Assembly: GCA_031277615.1 (NCBI GenBank)
Contig: JAITMC010000013.1
Location: 124,001-188,000, forward strand
DNA: 64,000 nucleotides
Source: Chryseobacterium sp.
GTDB lineage: Bacteria > Bacteroidota > Bacteroidia > Flavobacteriales > Weeksellaceae
Direction: 5' to 3'
The position numbers and the translations under genes are program-made. Below the pieces are notes generated by a model. The model searched no databases. It was not told where the DNA came from and was given only the letters and a program-made list of their open reading frames with translations. Numbering within the stretch: position 1 is the stretch's first letter; every line of letters begins with the position of its first letter. Below are positions 54,260-63,521 of this stretch, in pieces.

Positions 54260-54267
54260 TATCTTTG
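54260..54267 (+). promoter_or_regulatory. -7 element of tssD copy 3
   Basis: TATCTTTG, 60 bases before the tssD ATG. No clear -33 element. Confidence 0.55.
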
Positions 54268-54319
54268 CTCTGTAATCAATCACTAATCACAAAATATAAA
54301 CCCATAAAATTCACCAATC

Positions 54320-54730
54320 ATGGCAGCAAATTCAAGAGGAATCTTAAAATTCAACGGAGGAGAAGGTCAGAAACTTCTAAAGCTTAATTACAGCGTATCA
54401 AGATCTACAGACGTTTCAGGACGTGTGGCATCAGATCCTTCCAACGCATTAATCAAAGTTACGGTAGAAGCTACTGAAAAATCTGACATCCTTGAGAGCT
54501 TATTAAACGGAAAATATAAGCCGACAGTAGGAGAAGTTACTTTCAACAAATCTCACGAAGAAGGAACACTGATCACTTTAAACTGGGAAAACGGATACGT
54601 AATCCAGCACGAAGTAGAGTTCGACGCAATAGACAGCAACAGTATGCTGATCAGCTTCGTAATCAGTGCAGAAACCATCGACTTCGGAAACTCTAAGTAC
54701 GAAGGATTATGGCCTTCAGCTGGTAAATAA
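54320..54730 (+). CDS. tssD: T6SS tube protein TssD (Hcp), copy 3
   Basis: A 136-residue Hcp-like protein, nearly identical to the others, with a few changes (PTVGEV, NWENGY, AIDSNS, end WPSAGK). Terminator directly downstream. No vgrG follows, so this copy is solitary. Confidence 0.95.
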   Translation: MAANSRGILKFNGGEGQKLLKLNYSVSRSTDVSGRVASDPSNALIKVTVEATEKSDILESLLNGKYKPTVGEVTFNKSHEEGTLITLNWENGYVIQHEVEFDAIDSNSMLISFVISAETIDFGNSKYEGLWPSAGK

Positions 54731-54760
54731 GCCCACAGTCTTTTATTAAAATAACAACAA

Positions 54761-54793
54761 AGCAGAATAGTGAATCCACTGTTCTGCTTTTTT
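54761..54793 (+). terminator. terminator after tssD copy 3
   Basis: AGCAGAATAGTG (54761-54772) pairs with CACTGTTCTGCT (54777-54788) with one wobble, followed by T. Confidence 0.85.
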
Positions 54794-55030
54794 ATGGAGA
54801 TTGTTGAATCAAGCGCAAAGTTGGAAATAAACAAAGCCATTTCGCTTACCGTTGAATATCGGTACTTTGTATTACCTTGCTAAGGTTACGCCCTTGTTTA
54901 CCTTATTGATACACCATACAATTATTCTTCGTTTATCCTTTGAAATACAAAGCCTCTCTAGATTTTACCTCTTGAAAGGTATTTTATACTGAGATTGTTC
55001 TGTAAAATAACTTAGTAGGAGTAAACAACT

Positions 55031-55245
55031 GACCTAGGAAACGGGAGCGTTAAAAAAATTGAGATAGAATCCGTTAAAAAATTTCCACTGTTTGAGCATG
55101 GGAGTGATTTAGACCCGAAGAAGAACCGTATGATTCCATGCGAGTTTGGAAATTTTAGGAATCAGTGTCAATTTTTAGCGGATGATTCCAGTCTTGAATT
55201 TTTGGATACTTTTTTTTCAAGAAAAAAGTATCAATAAGAAAAAAG
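55031..55245 (+). repeat. dispersed ~200-bp repeat, copy 2
   Basis: Second copy of the element at 11851, about 85-90% identical by eye, with the same open frame (GNGSVKKIEIESVKKFPLFEHG...) and a shorter terminal hairpin. No start codon is in frame here. The flanks 54794-55030 and 55246-55367 have no recognisable gene. Confidence 0.8.
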
Positions 55246-55367
55246 AATATTTATTTCATTTTCAATTGTTTTACTTCATATGAAATAGATAACAATATTT
55301 TATTCCATTCATTCACCCTACATCGGCAGATCTTCGTAAATTTACTCATTATACAATCAGAACACTT

Positions 55368-57137
55368 TTGAAAACTAATACCTCAGTCACAGCCTTTATT
55401 TTTACCTGTTTATTCCTGCTGACAGCGAAACTATCCGCCCAGGGAACATTAAATGATCATGAATATCGTTTCCGGGGTCCGGTTAAAACAATGACCGTTT
55501 CAAAAAAAGATCATTCCGCAGAAAAGAAAGAGCTGACCTCTCTTTTGGAATACGATAAAAAAGGACGGAAGATCAGGGATGTTTCACCTTACAATACCGG
55601 AAGCGAATATTATTATCCGGATCAGCAGTCGGAAACCCCGGTACTTACCCGGACCTTTGATAAGGAAAGTCACAAAGTAGTAAGAATCAGCCTTGAAGAC
55701 AGAGATGCCAACGGAAGAAAAAATCTGAGTGGTGATCTGGAGGACGGGAAGTGGTATTATTACTATATCTATGATTATCGGGATAAAAAGGATGAGATCA
55801 GATGGTTTTCAGAGGACGAAATATATCATCGCGAAATCCGTGAAGCCATTGATCTTGGAAAATTCACGATTCCCGAAGGATTCGTACCTTTTGAATGGGA
55901 CCGCAGCCTTTCCACAGGAACGGATGTCAAAAAGAAGACATTCTCAGATAACGATGACAGGCACGACCTCTCTTTTGAATTCATACAGAAAGGAAAACCA
56001 CAAAATAAAGTCACTTTTGAGTACCACGGAAATGACGTTTACGATGCAGGCAAAGGAAGCTGGTACAGATATGAAAACGGAAAGCTGACGGAAGAACGCT
56101 ATGTATACAGCGGATCGGAACGCTCTGATTTCGGACACCGCTATACCTATAATGATAAAGGGTTTCTTGTTTCCGATCATTACGGTTATTTCAGCAAAAT
56201 GCCCCATGACTTTATGCAGCGAAAAATCTTTGAGTACAATGAAAAAGGAGACTGTATCCGCGAAACACAGGATGCTGAAAACGAAAAACCGTTTGTTATC
56301 CGCATTGAATATCAGTATGATAACCAGAATAACTGGACGAGCCGTAAAGAAATCTACGGCGACGGATCCGGCAGTACTGTTACCCGCCAGTTTACCTATT
56401 ATAAATCCGGTGATGCAGATCTTAAGAACAGCCTTAATCCGGCGGTCTATAAAGAAAATCTCGCGTTATTGAAGGAATATAAGCCAAAAGCAGAAGAGCT
56501 CTACAAAAATTACCTTTCAGCAAAAAAACAAAAGAATGAAACCCGTCCTGAAACAACAGATTACAGAAAATTAAGGTCCTCAAAATGGCAGGATTTTGTT
56601 CCCCAAAGACAAAAGCTTGATACCGTTACCACAGGAGATCTTAACAAAGACGGACTGGAAGATGTGGTATTGGTATATGAGCAGGAAAAACTGCTTAAAC
56701 ACGAAAGAAATGAAAAACGTATCCTCAGAATCCTGCTAAAACAACCGGACGGACAATACAGAATGGCCGCAGAAAGTACTGGTGCCGTAGCCGGTGAAAA
56801 TATGAACAACGTATTCTTTTCCGGAATCGAAATCAAAAAAGGACTGCTGATCATCAGCCATGATTTTCTGAGAGGAGGAGCCGTTCATAAATACCGTTAT
56901 CAGAATAACGGATTTTACCTGATTGGCGGAGAATCCCATTCTGGTGATGCCTCCCAATACTCACGCATCGATTATAACCTGAGCACCGGAAAATATATCG
57001 CCGAATTTGAAAACTCAGAATCCGATCCCCAGATTCCGGATTCCTACAAAAAAGAAGGCGTAAAAAAGCTGGCTTCACTGCCGGAAATAGAAACTTTTGA
57101 ACTGTTCTCGCTGGATGTGAATGGGAACAGGCTTTGA
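55368..57137 (+). CDS. secreted YD-repeat and FG-GAP-like protein
   Basis: A 589-residue protein beginning at TTG 55368, with a signal peptide (cleavage near KLSAQG). Residues about 60-370 hold YD-type repeats (for example LLEYDKKGRKI, YRYENGKLTEERYVY, FEYNEKGDCIRETQ) and 420-589 hold an FG-GAP-like calcium-type loop (TTGDLNKDGLEDVVLVYE). YD repeats occur in Rhs and tc-toxin shells, but this protein has no core or toxin tip. It is not T6SS-linked beyond position. A loop of the same kind is in the lipoprotein at 62778. Confidence 0.6.
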   Translation: MKTNTSVTAFIFTCLFLLTAKLSAQGTLNDHEYRFRGPVKTMTVSKKDHSAEKKELTSLLEYDKKGRKIRDVSPYNTGSEYYYPDQQSETPVLTRTFDKESHKVVRISLEDRDANGRKNLSGDLEDGKWYYYYIYDYRDKKDEIRWFSEDEIYHREIREAIDLGKFTIPEGFVPFEWDRSLSTGTDVKKKTFSDNDDRHDLSFEFIQKGKPQNKVTFEYHGNDVYDAGKGSWYRYENGKLTEERYVYSGSERSDFGHRYTYNDKGFLVSDHYGYFSKMPHDFMQRKIFEYNEKGDCIRETQDAENEKPFVIRIEYQYDNQNNWTSRKEIYGDGSGSTVTRQFTYYKSGDADLKNSLNPAVYKENLALLKEYKPKAEELYKNYLSAKKQKNETRPETTDYRKLRSSKWQDFVPQRQKLDTVTTGDLNKDGLEDVVLVYEQEKLLKHERNEKRILRILLKQPDGQYRMAAESTGAVAGENMNNVFFSGIEIKKGLLIISHDFLRGGAVHKYRYQNNGFYLIGGESHSGDASQYSRIDYNLSTGKYIAEFENSESDPQIPDSYKKEGVKKLASLPEIETFELFSLDVNGNRL

Positions 57138-57513
57138 TGAGAGAAGGATAGATGATAGACAGGGAAGTGTTTCATTATATGAATGAGTAAGGAATTCTTG
57201 AAGCAGTTTAATCCTTCACTTTCCTTAAGGGTTCATTTTACCAAACCAGAATTTTATTTTTATTTTCAGAGAACAAAGAATAAAATCAGCGGATGATAAC
57301 CATAAAGCTTCATCAGCGACGCAGTCGCCTTTTTTGCATCCTCAAAATAAAACATAAGTTTCATAAAACTTTGTGTTAAATTAAAAATCACCGATAAAAA
57401 AACGATTCAAAACCCTGACGAACAATCATCACCCGGTTTAATGCATCCACCTTCCTAAGCTTCCGCTACCAACTTATACCCCTATTTTCTTATATTTGTT
57501 CATTATAGATAAT
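57138..57513. other. intergenic spacer before polA
   Basis: 376 bases. It begins with a short GGATAGATGATAGACAGG tract. TATATTTG at 57491-57498 is a good -7 match, 16 bases before the polA ATG, but no -33 element is clear. No other gene seen. Confidence 0.5.
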
Positions 57514-60348
57514 ATGGACTCAACACAAGATAAAAGACTCTTTCTCATCGATGCCTATGCGATGATCTTCAGAGGATACTACGCACTGATCAGAAATCCG
57601 AGACTGACCAGCAAAGGACTGGATACATCAGCCATTTTTGGCTTTACCAACTCTCTTATTGAACTGATCAGAAGAGAAAAACCTACCCACCTTGCCGTTG
57701 TTTTCGACGTGGGACAGGCCAGCGTGAGAACAGAAGATTTTTCAGACTATAAAGCCAACAGAAGCGAAACGCCTGAAGCCATCAAAATTGCGGTTCCATA
57801 CATCCACAGAATCCTGGAAGCCATGCATATTCCGATATTGGGAGTGGAAGGCTATGAAGCAGATGATGTGATCGGAACCATTGCCTGCAAAGCAGAAAAA
57901 GAAGGCTATACCACATTCATGGTAACGCCGGATAAAGATTTTGCCCAGCTGGTGACAGATAAAATTAAAATTTACAAGCCGGGACTGAAAGGAGGAGATA
58001 TCGAAATTCTGGGCGTTGAGGAAGTGAAAGCAAAATACGAAATTGAAGACCCGAAACAGGTGATCGATTTCCTTGCGATGATGGGAGATGCCGTAGACAA
58101 TATTCCGGGACTGGACGGCGTGGGCGAAAAAACGGCCATGAAATTCCTTAAAGAATTCGGAAATATTGAAACCCTGCTGGCCAATACCGATAAGCTGAAA
58201 GGAAAGCTGAAAGAAAAAGTGGAAGCTTCGGCAGAACGTGGAATTTTATCCAAAAAGCTGGCCACCATTATTTGTGATGCCCCTGTTGAATTTCATCAGG
58301 AGCAGTACGATCTTGAGACACCGGATTTTGAAAAAGTAAAAGAAGTATTTGACGAAATAGAATTCAGAAGATTATACGAAAACCTGTACAGGGCTTTTGC
58401 CCCTGCGCCTACGGAAACCATTGTTGTAAGTGAGGTGGAAGTAAAGCAGACTCCATCAGGAACCGAAGTGAAAGGACAGGTCATGCAGCTTGACCTTTTT
58501 GCCAATTTTGAAGAACTTGACCAGGCTACTTCCACCAAATCCACAATTGAACAGAACGATCATCTGTATCAGTTTGTCAACAACCCGAAAGCCCAGAAAA
58601 TACTGGTCGATAACCTGTTAAAACAGCGGGCGGTTTGCTTTGATACGGAAACCACCTCTCTGAACGAACTGGAAGCCGAATTGGTGGGAATGAGCTTCTC
58701 CTATAAAAAAGGACTGGCATATTATGTCCCTCTTTCAGAAGATAAAGGGGAAGTGCTGCAGACGCTTGAGATTTTCAGACCGTTTTTTGAAAAACAGGAC
58801 CTGCTGAAGATCGCCCACAACTTAAAATTCGATTATAAGATCCTAAAACAGTATGATATTACGGTAAAAGGGGCCATGTTTGATACCATGATTGCCCATT
58901 ACCTGCTGAATCCGGACGGAAGACACGGAATGGATTACCTTTCCGAAGTCTATCTGAACTATAAACCGGTTTCCATAGAAACCATCATTGGTAAAAAAGG
59001 AAAAAAACAGGGGAATTTCAGAGATGCAGACCTGAGAACTCAAACCGATTACGCCGCAGAAGATGCCGATGTAACCTTCCAGCTCTATGAACTTTTTGCG
59101 CCACAGCTGAAAAAAGAAAATCTGGAAGACCTTTTCTTCAATATAGAAATGCCATTGATGGAAGTTCTGGCTAAAATGGAACTGGCCGGAATTTCTCTTG
59201 ATGAAAAATGGCTGGCCCAGGAAAGTGTAGATCTTGAAAATGACCTTAAACAGCTGGAATCCAAAATTTTTGAGCTGTCCGGTGAAGAATTCAATATGAA
59301 CTCCCCAAGACAACTCGGAGAGATCCTGTTTGAAAAAATGCAGCTTGATCCGAAAGCCAAAAAAACAAAGACAGGACAATATGCAACCTCTGAAGACGTC
59401 CTTCAGAAACTGGCCTCAAAACATGAGATCATCCAGCATATCCTGGAATACAGAACCTACCAGAAACTGAAATCAACCTATGTGGATGCGCTGCCTTCAC
59501 AGATTGATAAAGATGATAAAAGAGTACACACCAACTTCTCCCAGACTACCGCTGCAACAGGCCGTCTGGCCAGTGTAAACCCGAATCTGCAGAATATCCC
59601 GATCAGAACGGTCCGCGGACAGCAGATCAGGGGAGCCTTTGTTTCCGGAGAAGGAAAAAAAATCATCTCCGCCGATTACTCCCAGATAGAACTTCGTCTG
59701 ATCGCTGAGATTTCAGGAGAGGAAAATATGATCAAAGCATTCCAGGATGGTGAAGATATTCACGCCTCTACCGCTGCGAAGCTCTTTAAAATTCCTTTGG
59801 AAGAAGTTTCAAAAACCCAGAGAAGCCAGGCAAAAACAGTGAACTTCGGAATCATTTACGGTCAGGGAGCATTTGCCCTTGCAGAGCAGACCGGATTATC
59901 CAGAACAGAAGCCAAACAGATGATCGAAGCCTATTTTGAAACCTATCCGAAACTAAAGGAATATATGGCAGAACAGGTGAACAAAGCACGTCAGCTGGGC
60001 TATGTGGAAACTATTTTAGGACGAAAAAGACATTTGAAAGACATCAATTCCAATAATTTTGTAGTAAGAGGTCATGCCGAAAGAAACGCCGTAAATGCAC
60101 CGGTTCAGGGAAGTGCGGCAGATGTTGTAAAACTGGCGATGATCAAAATAGATAAAGAGCTGGAATCACAGAACCTGAAAACCAAAATGCTTCTTCAGGT
60201 TCATGATGAATTGGTGTTTGAATCTCCTGCTGATGAAATTGAAGCCGCTTCAGAACTGATCAGAAAAGAAATGGAAAGCGCCCTGGAAACACAGGTGCCT
60301 TTACTGGTAGAGGTCGGAGTTGGAAATAACTGGTTGGAAGCCCATTAA
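57514..60348 (+). CDS. polA: DNA polymerase I
   Basis: A 944-residue protein from the ATG at 57514 (the upstream TTG at 57496 overlaps the -7 element). Domains in order: 5'-3' exonuclease (about 5-290, LIDAYAMIFRGYYAL, EGYEADDVIG, GDAVDNIPGLDGVGEKTA), 3'-5' exonuclease (about 370-560; FDTETTSLNE with its acidic residues kept) and polymerase (about 570-944; motif A SADYSQIELRL, motif B RSQAKTVNFGIIYGQG, motif C QVHDELVFE). It fills gaps in repair and removes primers. All three activities look intact. Confidence 0.97.
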   Translation: MDSTQDKRLFLIDAYAMIFRGYYALIRNPRLTSKGLDTSAIFGFTNSLIELIRREKPTHLAVVFDVGQASVRTEDFSDYKANRSETPEAIKIAVPYIHRILEAMHIPILGVEGYEADDVIGTIACKAEKEGYTTFMVTPDKDFAQLVTDKIKIYKPGLKGGDIEILGVEEVKAKYEIEDPKQVIDFLAMMGDAVDNIPGLDGVGEKTAMKFLKEFGNIETLLANTDKLKGKLKEKVEASAERGILSKKLATIICDAPVEFHQEQYDLETPDFEKVKEVFDEIEFRRLYENLYRAFAPAPTETIVVSEVEVKQTPSGTEVKGQVMQLDLFANFEELDQATSTKSTIEQNDHLYQFVNNPKAQKILVDNLLKQRAVCFDTETTSLNELEAELVGMSFSYKKGLAYYVPLSEDKGEVLQTLEIFRPFFEKQDLLKIAHNLKFDYKILKQYDITVKGAMFDTMIAHYLLNPDGRHGMDYLSEVYLNYKPVSIETIIGKKGKKQGNFRDADLRTQTDYAAEDADVTFQLYELFAPQLKKENLEDLFFNIEMPLMEVLAKMELAGISLDEKWLAQESVDLENDLKQLESKIFELSGEEFNMNSPRQLGEILFEKMQLDPKAKKTKTGQYATSEDVLQKLASKHEIIQHILEYRTYQKLKSTYVDALPSQIDKDDKRVHTNFSQTTAATGRLASVNPNLQNIPIRTVRGQQIRGAFVSGEGKKIISADYSQIELRLIAEISGEENMIKAFQDGEDIHASTAAKLFKIPLEEVSKTQRSQAKTVNFGIIYGQGAFALAEQTGLSRTEAKQMIEAYFETYPKLKEYMAEQVNKARQLGYVETILGRKRHLKDINSNNFVVRGHAERNAVNAPVQGSAADVVKLAMIKIDKELESQNLKTKMLLQVHDELVFESPADEIEAASELIRKEMESALETQVPLLVEVGVGNNWLEAH

Positions 60349-60356
60349 TAAAGAGT

Positions 60357-61061
60357 ATGAAAGCTTTACTTATTTTTCTGATTCTCCTTCCTGTTCTGTG
60401 TTTTTCACAGGCAAAATTTGACCTTGAGACAGAAATCTATGATTTACAGAAAAGAGAGTGTGAAGAGCAGAATAAGAAAGATAAAGCAGCCTATTATAAA
60501 CTTAAGCATGAGGCAGCAGAGATGAACTTTTATGCGCTCACCAGAATGATCATCAGCGATCTGGATAAAACGAAATTTACCAGAAAATATATAAACCTTC
60601 GTTACAGTAGTGTAACCTACTCATGTGGTGTTATAGATTCTGAAAATTACGAATGCATAAGAGAATACAATCTTAAAGATCCTTTTTACAACCGCCAGAG
60701 CTGGGGAGCAGATGATCTGATTTTTTTGGGAAAAGTATTTGCTGATAAAATTATTATTCCAAGCCGGGTAGGTATTGGCTTTGGGTATAGTGAAGGATTT
60801 TATTATGTTGATGAAGAAAACTCTGCCGTATTCCGGAAATTAAAAAAAGGAAAAATAACAGAAACCAATAGAGAGTTTTATTACTATGCCAAAAAAAATA
60901 AAAGTCCTCTGTCTGTTTCAGAAAATCTGATTGCAGATGAACTGTTTTTTAGTTTTGAGAATTTGCCGGATTACAGGGTAAAAGTCACTCAGTATATCAA
61001 CTACAAAAAAACAGTGAAAACCTATGAATTCGGTAATGGAGAATGGACTGTTGTTGAGTAA
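60357..61061 (+). CDS. secreted protein of unknown function
   Basis: A 234-residue protein with a signal peptide (MKALLIFLILLPVLCFSQA). It has a charged helical front (EIYDLQKRECEEQNKK) and a beta-rich end. It begins eight bases after polA and probably shares its transcript. No domain recognised. Confidence 0.65.
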   Translation: MKALLIFLILLPVLCFSQAKFDLETEIYDLQKRECEEQNKKDKAAYYKLKHEAAEMNFYALTRMIISDLDKTKFTRKYINLRYSSVTYSCGVIDSENYECIREYNLKDPFYNRQSWGADDLIFLGKVFADKIIIPSRVGIGFGYSEGFYYVDEENSAVFRKLKKGKITETNREFYYYAKKNKSPLSVSENLIADELFFSFENLPDYRVKVTQYINYKKTVKTYEFGNGEWTVVE

Positions 61062-61081
61062 ACTGAAAAATACAATAAAAA

Positions 61082-61114
61082 AAACTTCCGCCCTTTTGAA
61101 GCGGAAGTTTTTTT
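61082..61114. terminator. terminator between polA transcript and GLPGLI gene
   Basis: AACTTCCGC (61082-61090) pairs with GCGGAAGTT (61100-61108), with T on one side and A on the other; it can serve both convergent genes. Confidence 0.85.
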
Positions 61115-61129
61115 ATCAGTCTGTTCAAT

Positions 61130-61924
61130 CTATGTTCCGGGAGCTTTTGTTTCCCATTCGAAAATCTTTTCTATCCCGAATCTTGAATTGGGCGCAGAAT
61201 GTACCTCTACGGATGAAGGCAGGAAGCTTTTTATTTTTTTTAGGTTCTCATCACTTCTTTTTCTGAAATCCTTTTCTTTGATTTCCATGAAATCTTTCAT
61301 TTCAATCTTGGTATATTTTTTAAAAGCAGGAGCAAAATTCACCTTTTCCGGATAATTGACGATTACTTTATCGGCTTTCCAGATATCAAAATCCTTATTA
61401 TCGGCTCTTACATCCAGAATCAGGCCCGGAAGACCGAAGAATTTGAAGGGTCCGGCAGAATAGGGAAGGTCTTTGGCAAAATAGGCCGTCACTGCAGATC
61501 CTCTGAAAAGGGTGGTCGCTTTCGTACAGACATAGCCTGCAATTTTCTTTGTCGACTGGTGGTCAATTTTCCATACCGGAGCCGGAACTTTATCGTGAAC
61601 AAAGAAATAATCCACTCCCGGGTTGATATAAGAAGTGAAAAAGTAATCCCTGTTCTTTTGATTAGTACCGATATTGGAAAGGTAGTAAACAGCCTGTTTA
61701 GACCCTCCGCCTTTTTGCACCATGGCATAGTTTCCTTCTCCCGAACTCATTGTATTCACCTGAAATAATGAATCCTGTTTTGAAATGGCCTTACTGCCGT
61801 CAATGTACAGATTCTCTTTCAGCGTAGCAATAGGAGAGCGGACGTGTGTATAGATGACATGGATTTTTTGAGACCATACTGATCCTGAAATCAACATGAA
61901 AAACAGAAAAATAATAGCTTTCAT
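61130..61924 (-). CDS. GLPGLI family protein
   Basis: A 264-residue protein from the ATG at 61924 (61999 would add 25 residues ahead of the signal peptide), with a signal peptide (cleavage near VWSQKI). It holds the family motif FFGLPGLILDV at about residues 189-199. The GLPGLI family is common and uncharacterised in Bacteroidota; members are secreted or periplasmic. Confidence 0.88.
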   Translation of the reverse strand: MKAIIFLFFMLISGSVWSQKIHVIYTHVRSPIATLKENLYIDGSKAISKQDSLFQVNTMSSGEGNYAMVQKGGGSKQAVYYLSNIGTNQKNRDYFFTSYINPGVDYFFVHDKVPAPVWKIDHQSTKKIAGYVCTKATTLFRGSAVTAYFAKDLPYSAGPFKFFGLPGLILDVRADNKDFDIWKADKVIVNYPEKVNFAPAFKKYTKIEMKDFMEIKEKDFRKRSDENLKKIKSFLPSSVEVHSAPNSRFGIEKIFEWETKAPGT

Positions 61925-62309
61925 AATCCGGATATTGGTTTTTATGTAAAAATAATACGAAAAACGAATCCATTGATCATCAGTGCGTAAGATTAACATT
62001 CATTAACCTGAATTGGGATTTCATTAATAAAAGTTCAGATGGATAACTTCAGTCTTGAATTGTAGACTGTTAAGATTAAAAATCAAACATTGTCGAATCT
62101 GTGGGTAGCTTTTTAACCACAAAAGAATAGACTTTTTTAAGCTTAATACTTTGCGTAGAGAACTTCACATATATTGGATGGATGATGGATGTTGGATGAT
62201 GGAAGTTATGGAGCTCCTGAAATATGATGAAGCCAATTATAACATAGGAGAGACTAAAAATCAAAAAAAAATATCAGGATGAATGGGAAATCTGCTCAAT
62301 CTGTTATAT
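61925..62309. other. intergenic spacer, upstream of the GLPGLI gene
   Basis: No gene recognised. It holds a GGATGATGGATGTTGGATGA-type simple tract near 62171-62205. Confidence 0.5.
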
Positions 62310-62550
62310 CCGCGAGAGAAAAAATACCCATAAAGATTGGTGAAACCTGTGAATCTGTAGGAGATCTCTTAGATGACAAATCTATTCAATAGAGGTGGAC
62401 TTTAGTCCACCTAAATCTGCGCGACCTGCCAAAATCCGCGTGAGAAAAAATATCCATACAGATTGGTGAAATCTGTGAAACTATGGGAAATCATCGATTC
62501 AGTAGAGGAGACTTTAATCCACCTAAATCTGTGGAAAATTTTTAAATCAC
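62310..62550 (+). repeat. 126-bp tandem repeat, two imperfect copies
   Basis: Copies begin at CCGCGAGAG (62310) and CCGCGTGAG (62436). Both contain AGATTGGTGAAA, ATCTGTG and TTAGTCCACCTAAATCTG (or TTAATCCACCTAAATCTG). In copy one GTGGACTTTAGTCCAC (62394 region) is a 7-bp palindrome with a two-base centre. This is the same family as 43985 and 39170. Confidence 0.6.
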
Positions 62551-62732
62551 ACATCAACAAAAAAGAAGGCTCAACCCAAGCCCTCTTACAATTTCTACAG
62601 TTCCCTGTTAAAATTTTTGGTAATTATTTTTCATCCGATGGTTTTACCCTCTTTAGGTTCACCGATGCATTTTAGAATCATAAAATAGCTGATATAAAAT
62701 ACAGGGTAAAGGTATAAACTATAAACGGGCTG

Positions 62733-62753
62733 TAAAATACCCCTTTTGGGGTA
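62733..62753 (-). terminator. terminator of the minus-strand lipoprotein pair
   Basis: On the minus strand TACCCC (62753-62748), loop AAAA, GGGGTA (62743-62738), then TTTTA. Confidence 0.6.
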
Positions 62754-62777
62754 GTTTTAATCATTCAGTCAATCCGG

Positions 62778-63521
62778 TTATTCACCATGGATATTATTGT
62801 AAGCGTTGGCTGCCACTTCATCCGGAGAGGTGTTTTCAAACAGGAAACGTTCCTTTTTAAGGATGATTTTTTTTGATTCGGTAGGCATATCTTCCTCCAT
62901 GGTATTGGTCATTTCATGGATCAGTTTACCTTTCATTGGCTCATAATAAAGGGCAGAGTGAGCACCAGCTCCCATATTATACGTTTCTACGTAAGTAAGA
63001 ATAAAGGCACCATTCAGATATTTGAATTTACTGAACAGATTGCCGTTAGGCCCGATGTCATATAAATTAATCTGAAGTTCTCCCTTTGTAATGCTGATAT
63101 CTTCGGGATCATGCATTTTATAGCCGTATTCATTATATTCAGCAGGGAAAGCAGTATCGGAGGTTTTGTCAAGCCGGTAGGTTTTATCCTGATTTCCCAG
63201 CAGGATCAGCATTTTCCGTCCGCTTACTGTATCTTTTTTCTTTCTGAGTACGAGAGCCCTATCGGAAAGTCCGTCCTGGTTGAGATCGCCTTCAGCATCA
63301 TATTGAATTTCATAGCCATCGGGAACAAAGTCTTCAGCTTTGATGCCTGTTTTAAAGGATTCCGCCTGAGGAACAGAAGGTGTACTGAGGGTATCTTTGG
63401 CAGGTGTTTTTACAACAGATGTTTTTGTGTGGTCTGTATCTTGCGTTTTCTTGTCTTTACGGCAGGAATAGATCAGGAGAAGGCATAGTGCCAGGATAGG
63501 AAAAAATTTTTTCAAGGTCAT
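62778..63521 (-). CDS. lipoprotein with FG-GAP-like motif
   Basis: A 247-residue lipoprotein (lipobox YSC, residue about 20), then a Thr/Lys-rich linker (21-60) and a folded part from residue 65 (IQYDAEGDLNQDGLSDRALVLRKKK). The D-x-N-x-D-G-x-x-D loop is of FG-GAP/EF-hand type and can bind calcium. It lies directly after the membrane gene on the minus strand. Confidence 0.72.
   Translation of the reverse strand: MTLKKFFPILALCLLLIYSCRKDKKTQDTDHTKTSVVKTPAKDTLSTPSVPQAESFKTGIKAEDFVPDGYEIQYDAEGDLNQDGLSDRALVLRKKKDTVSGRKMLILLGNQDKTYRLDKTSDTAFPAEYNEYGYKMHDPEDISITKGELQINLYDIGPNGNLFSKFKYLNGAFILTYVETYNMGAGAHSALYYEPMKGKLIHEMTNTMEEDMPTESKKIILKKERFLFENTSPDEVAANAYNNIHGE

Noticed and set aside
55368-57137. 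Rhs-type toxin
   Set aside because: YD-type repeats are present, but no Rhs core cleavage motif, PAAR domain or toxin tip was found.
62310-62550. Attachment site or insertion sequence
   Set aside because: No transposase or integrase in the window and no terminal inverted repeats recognised.
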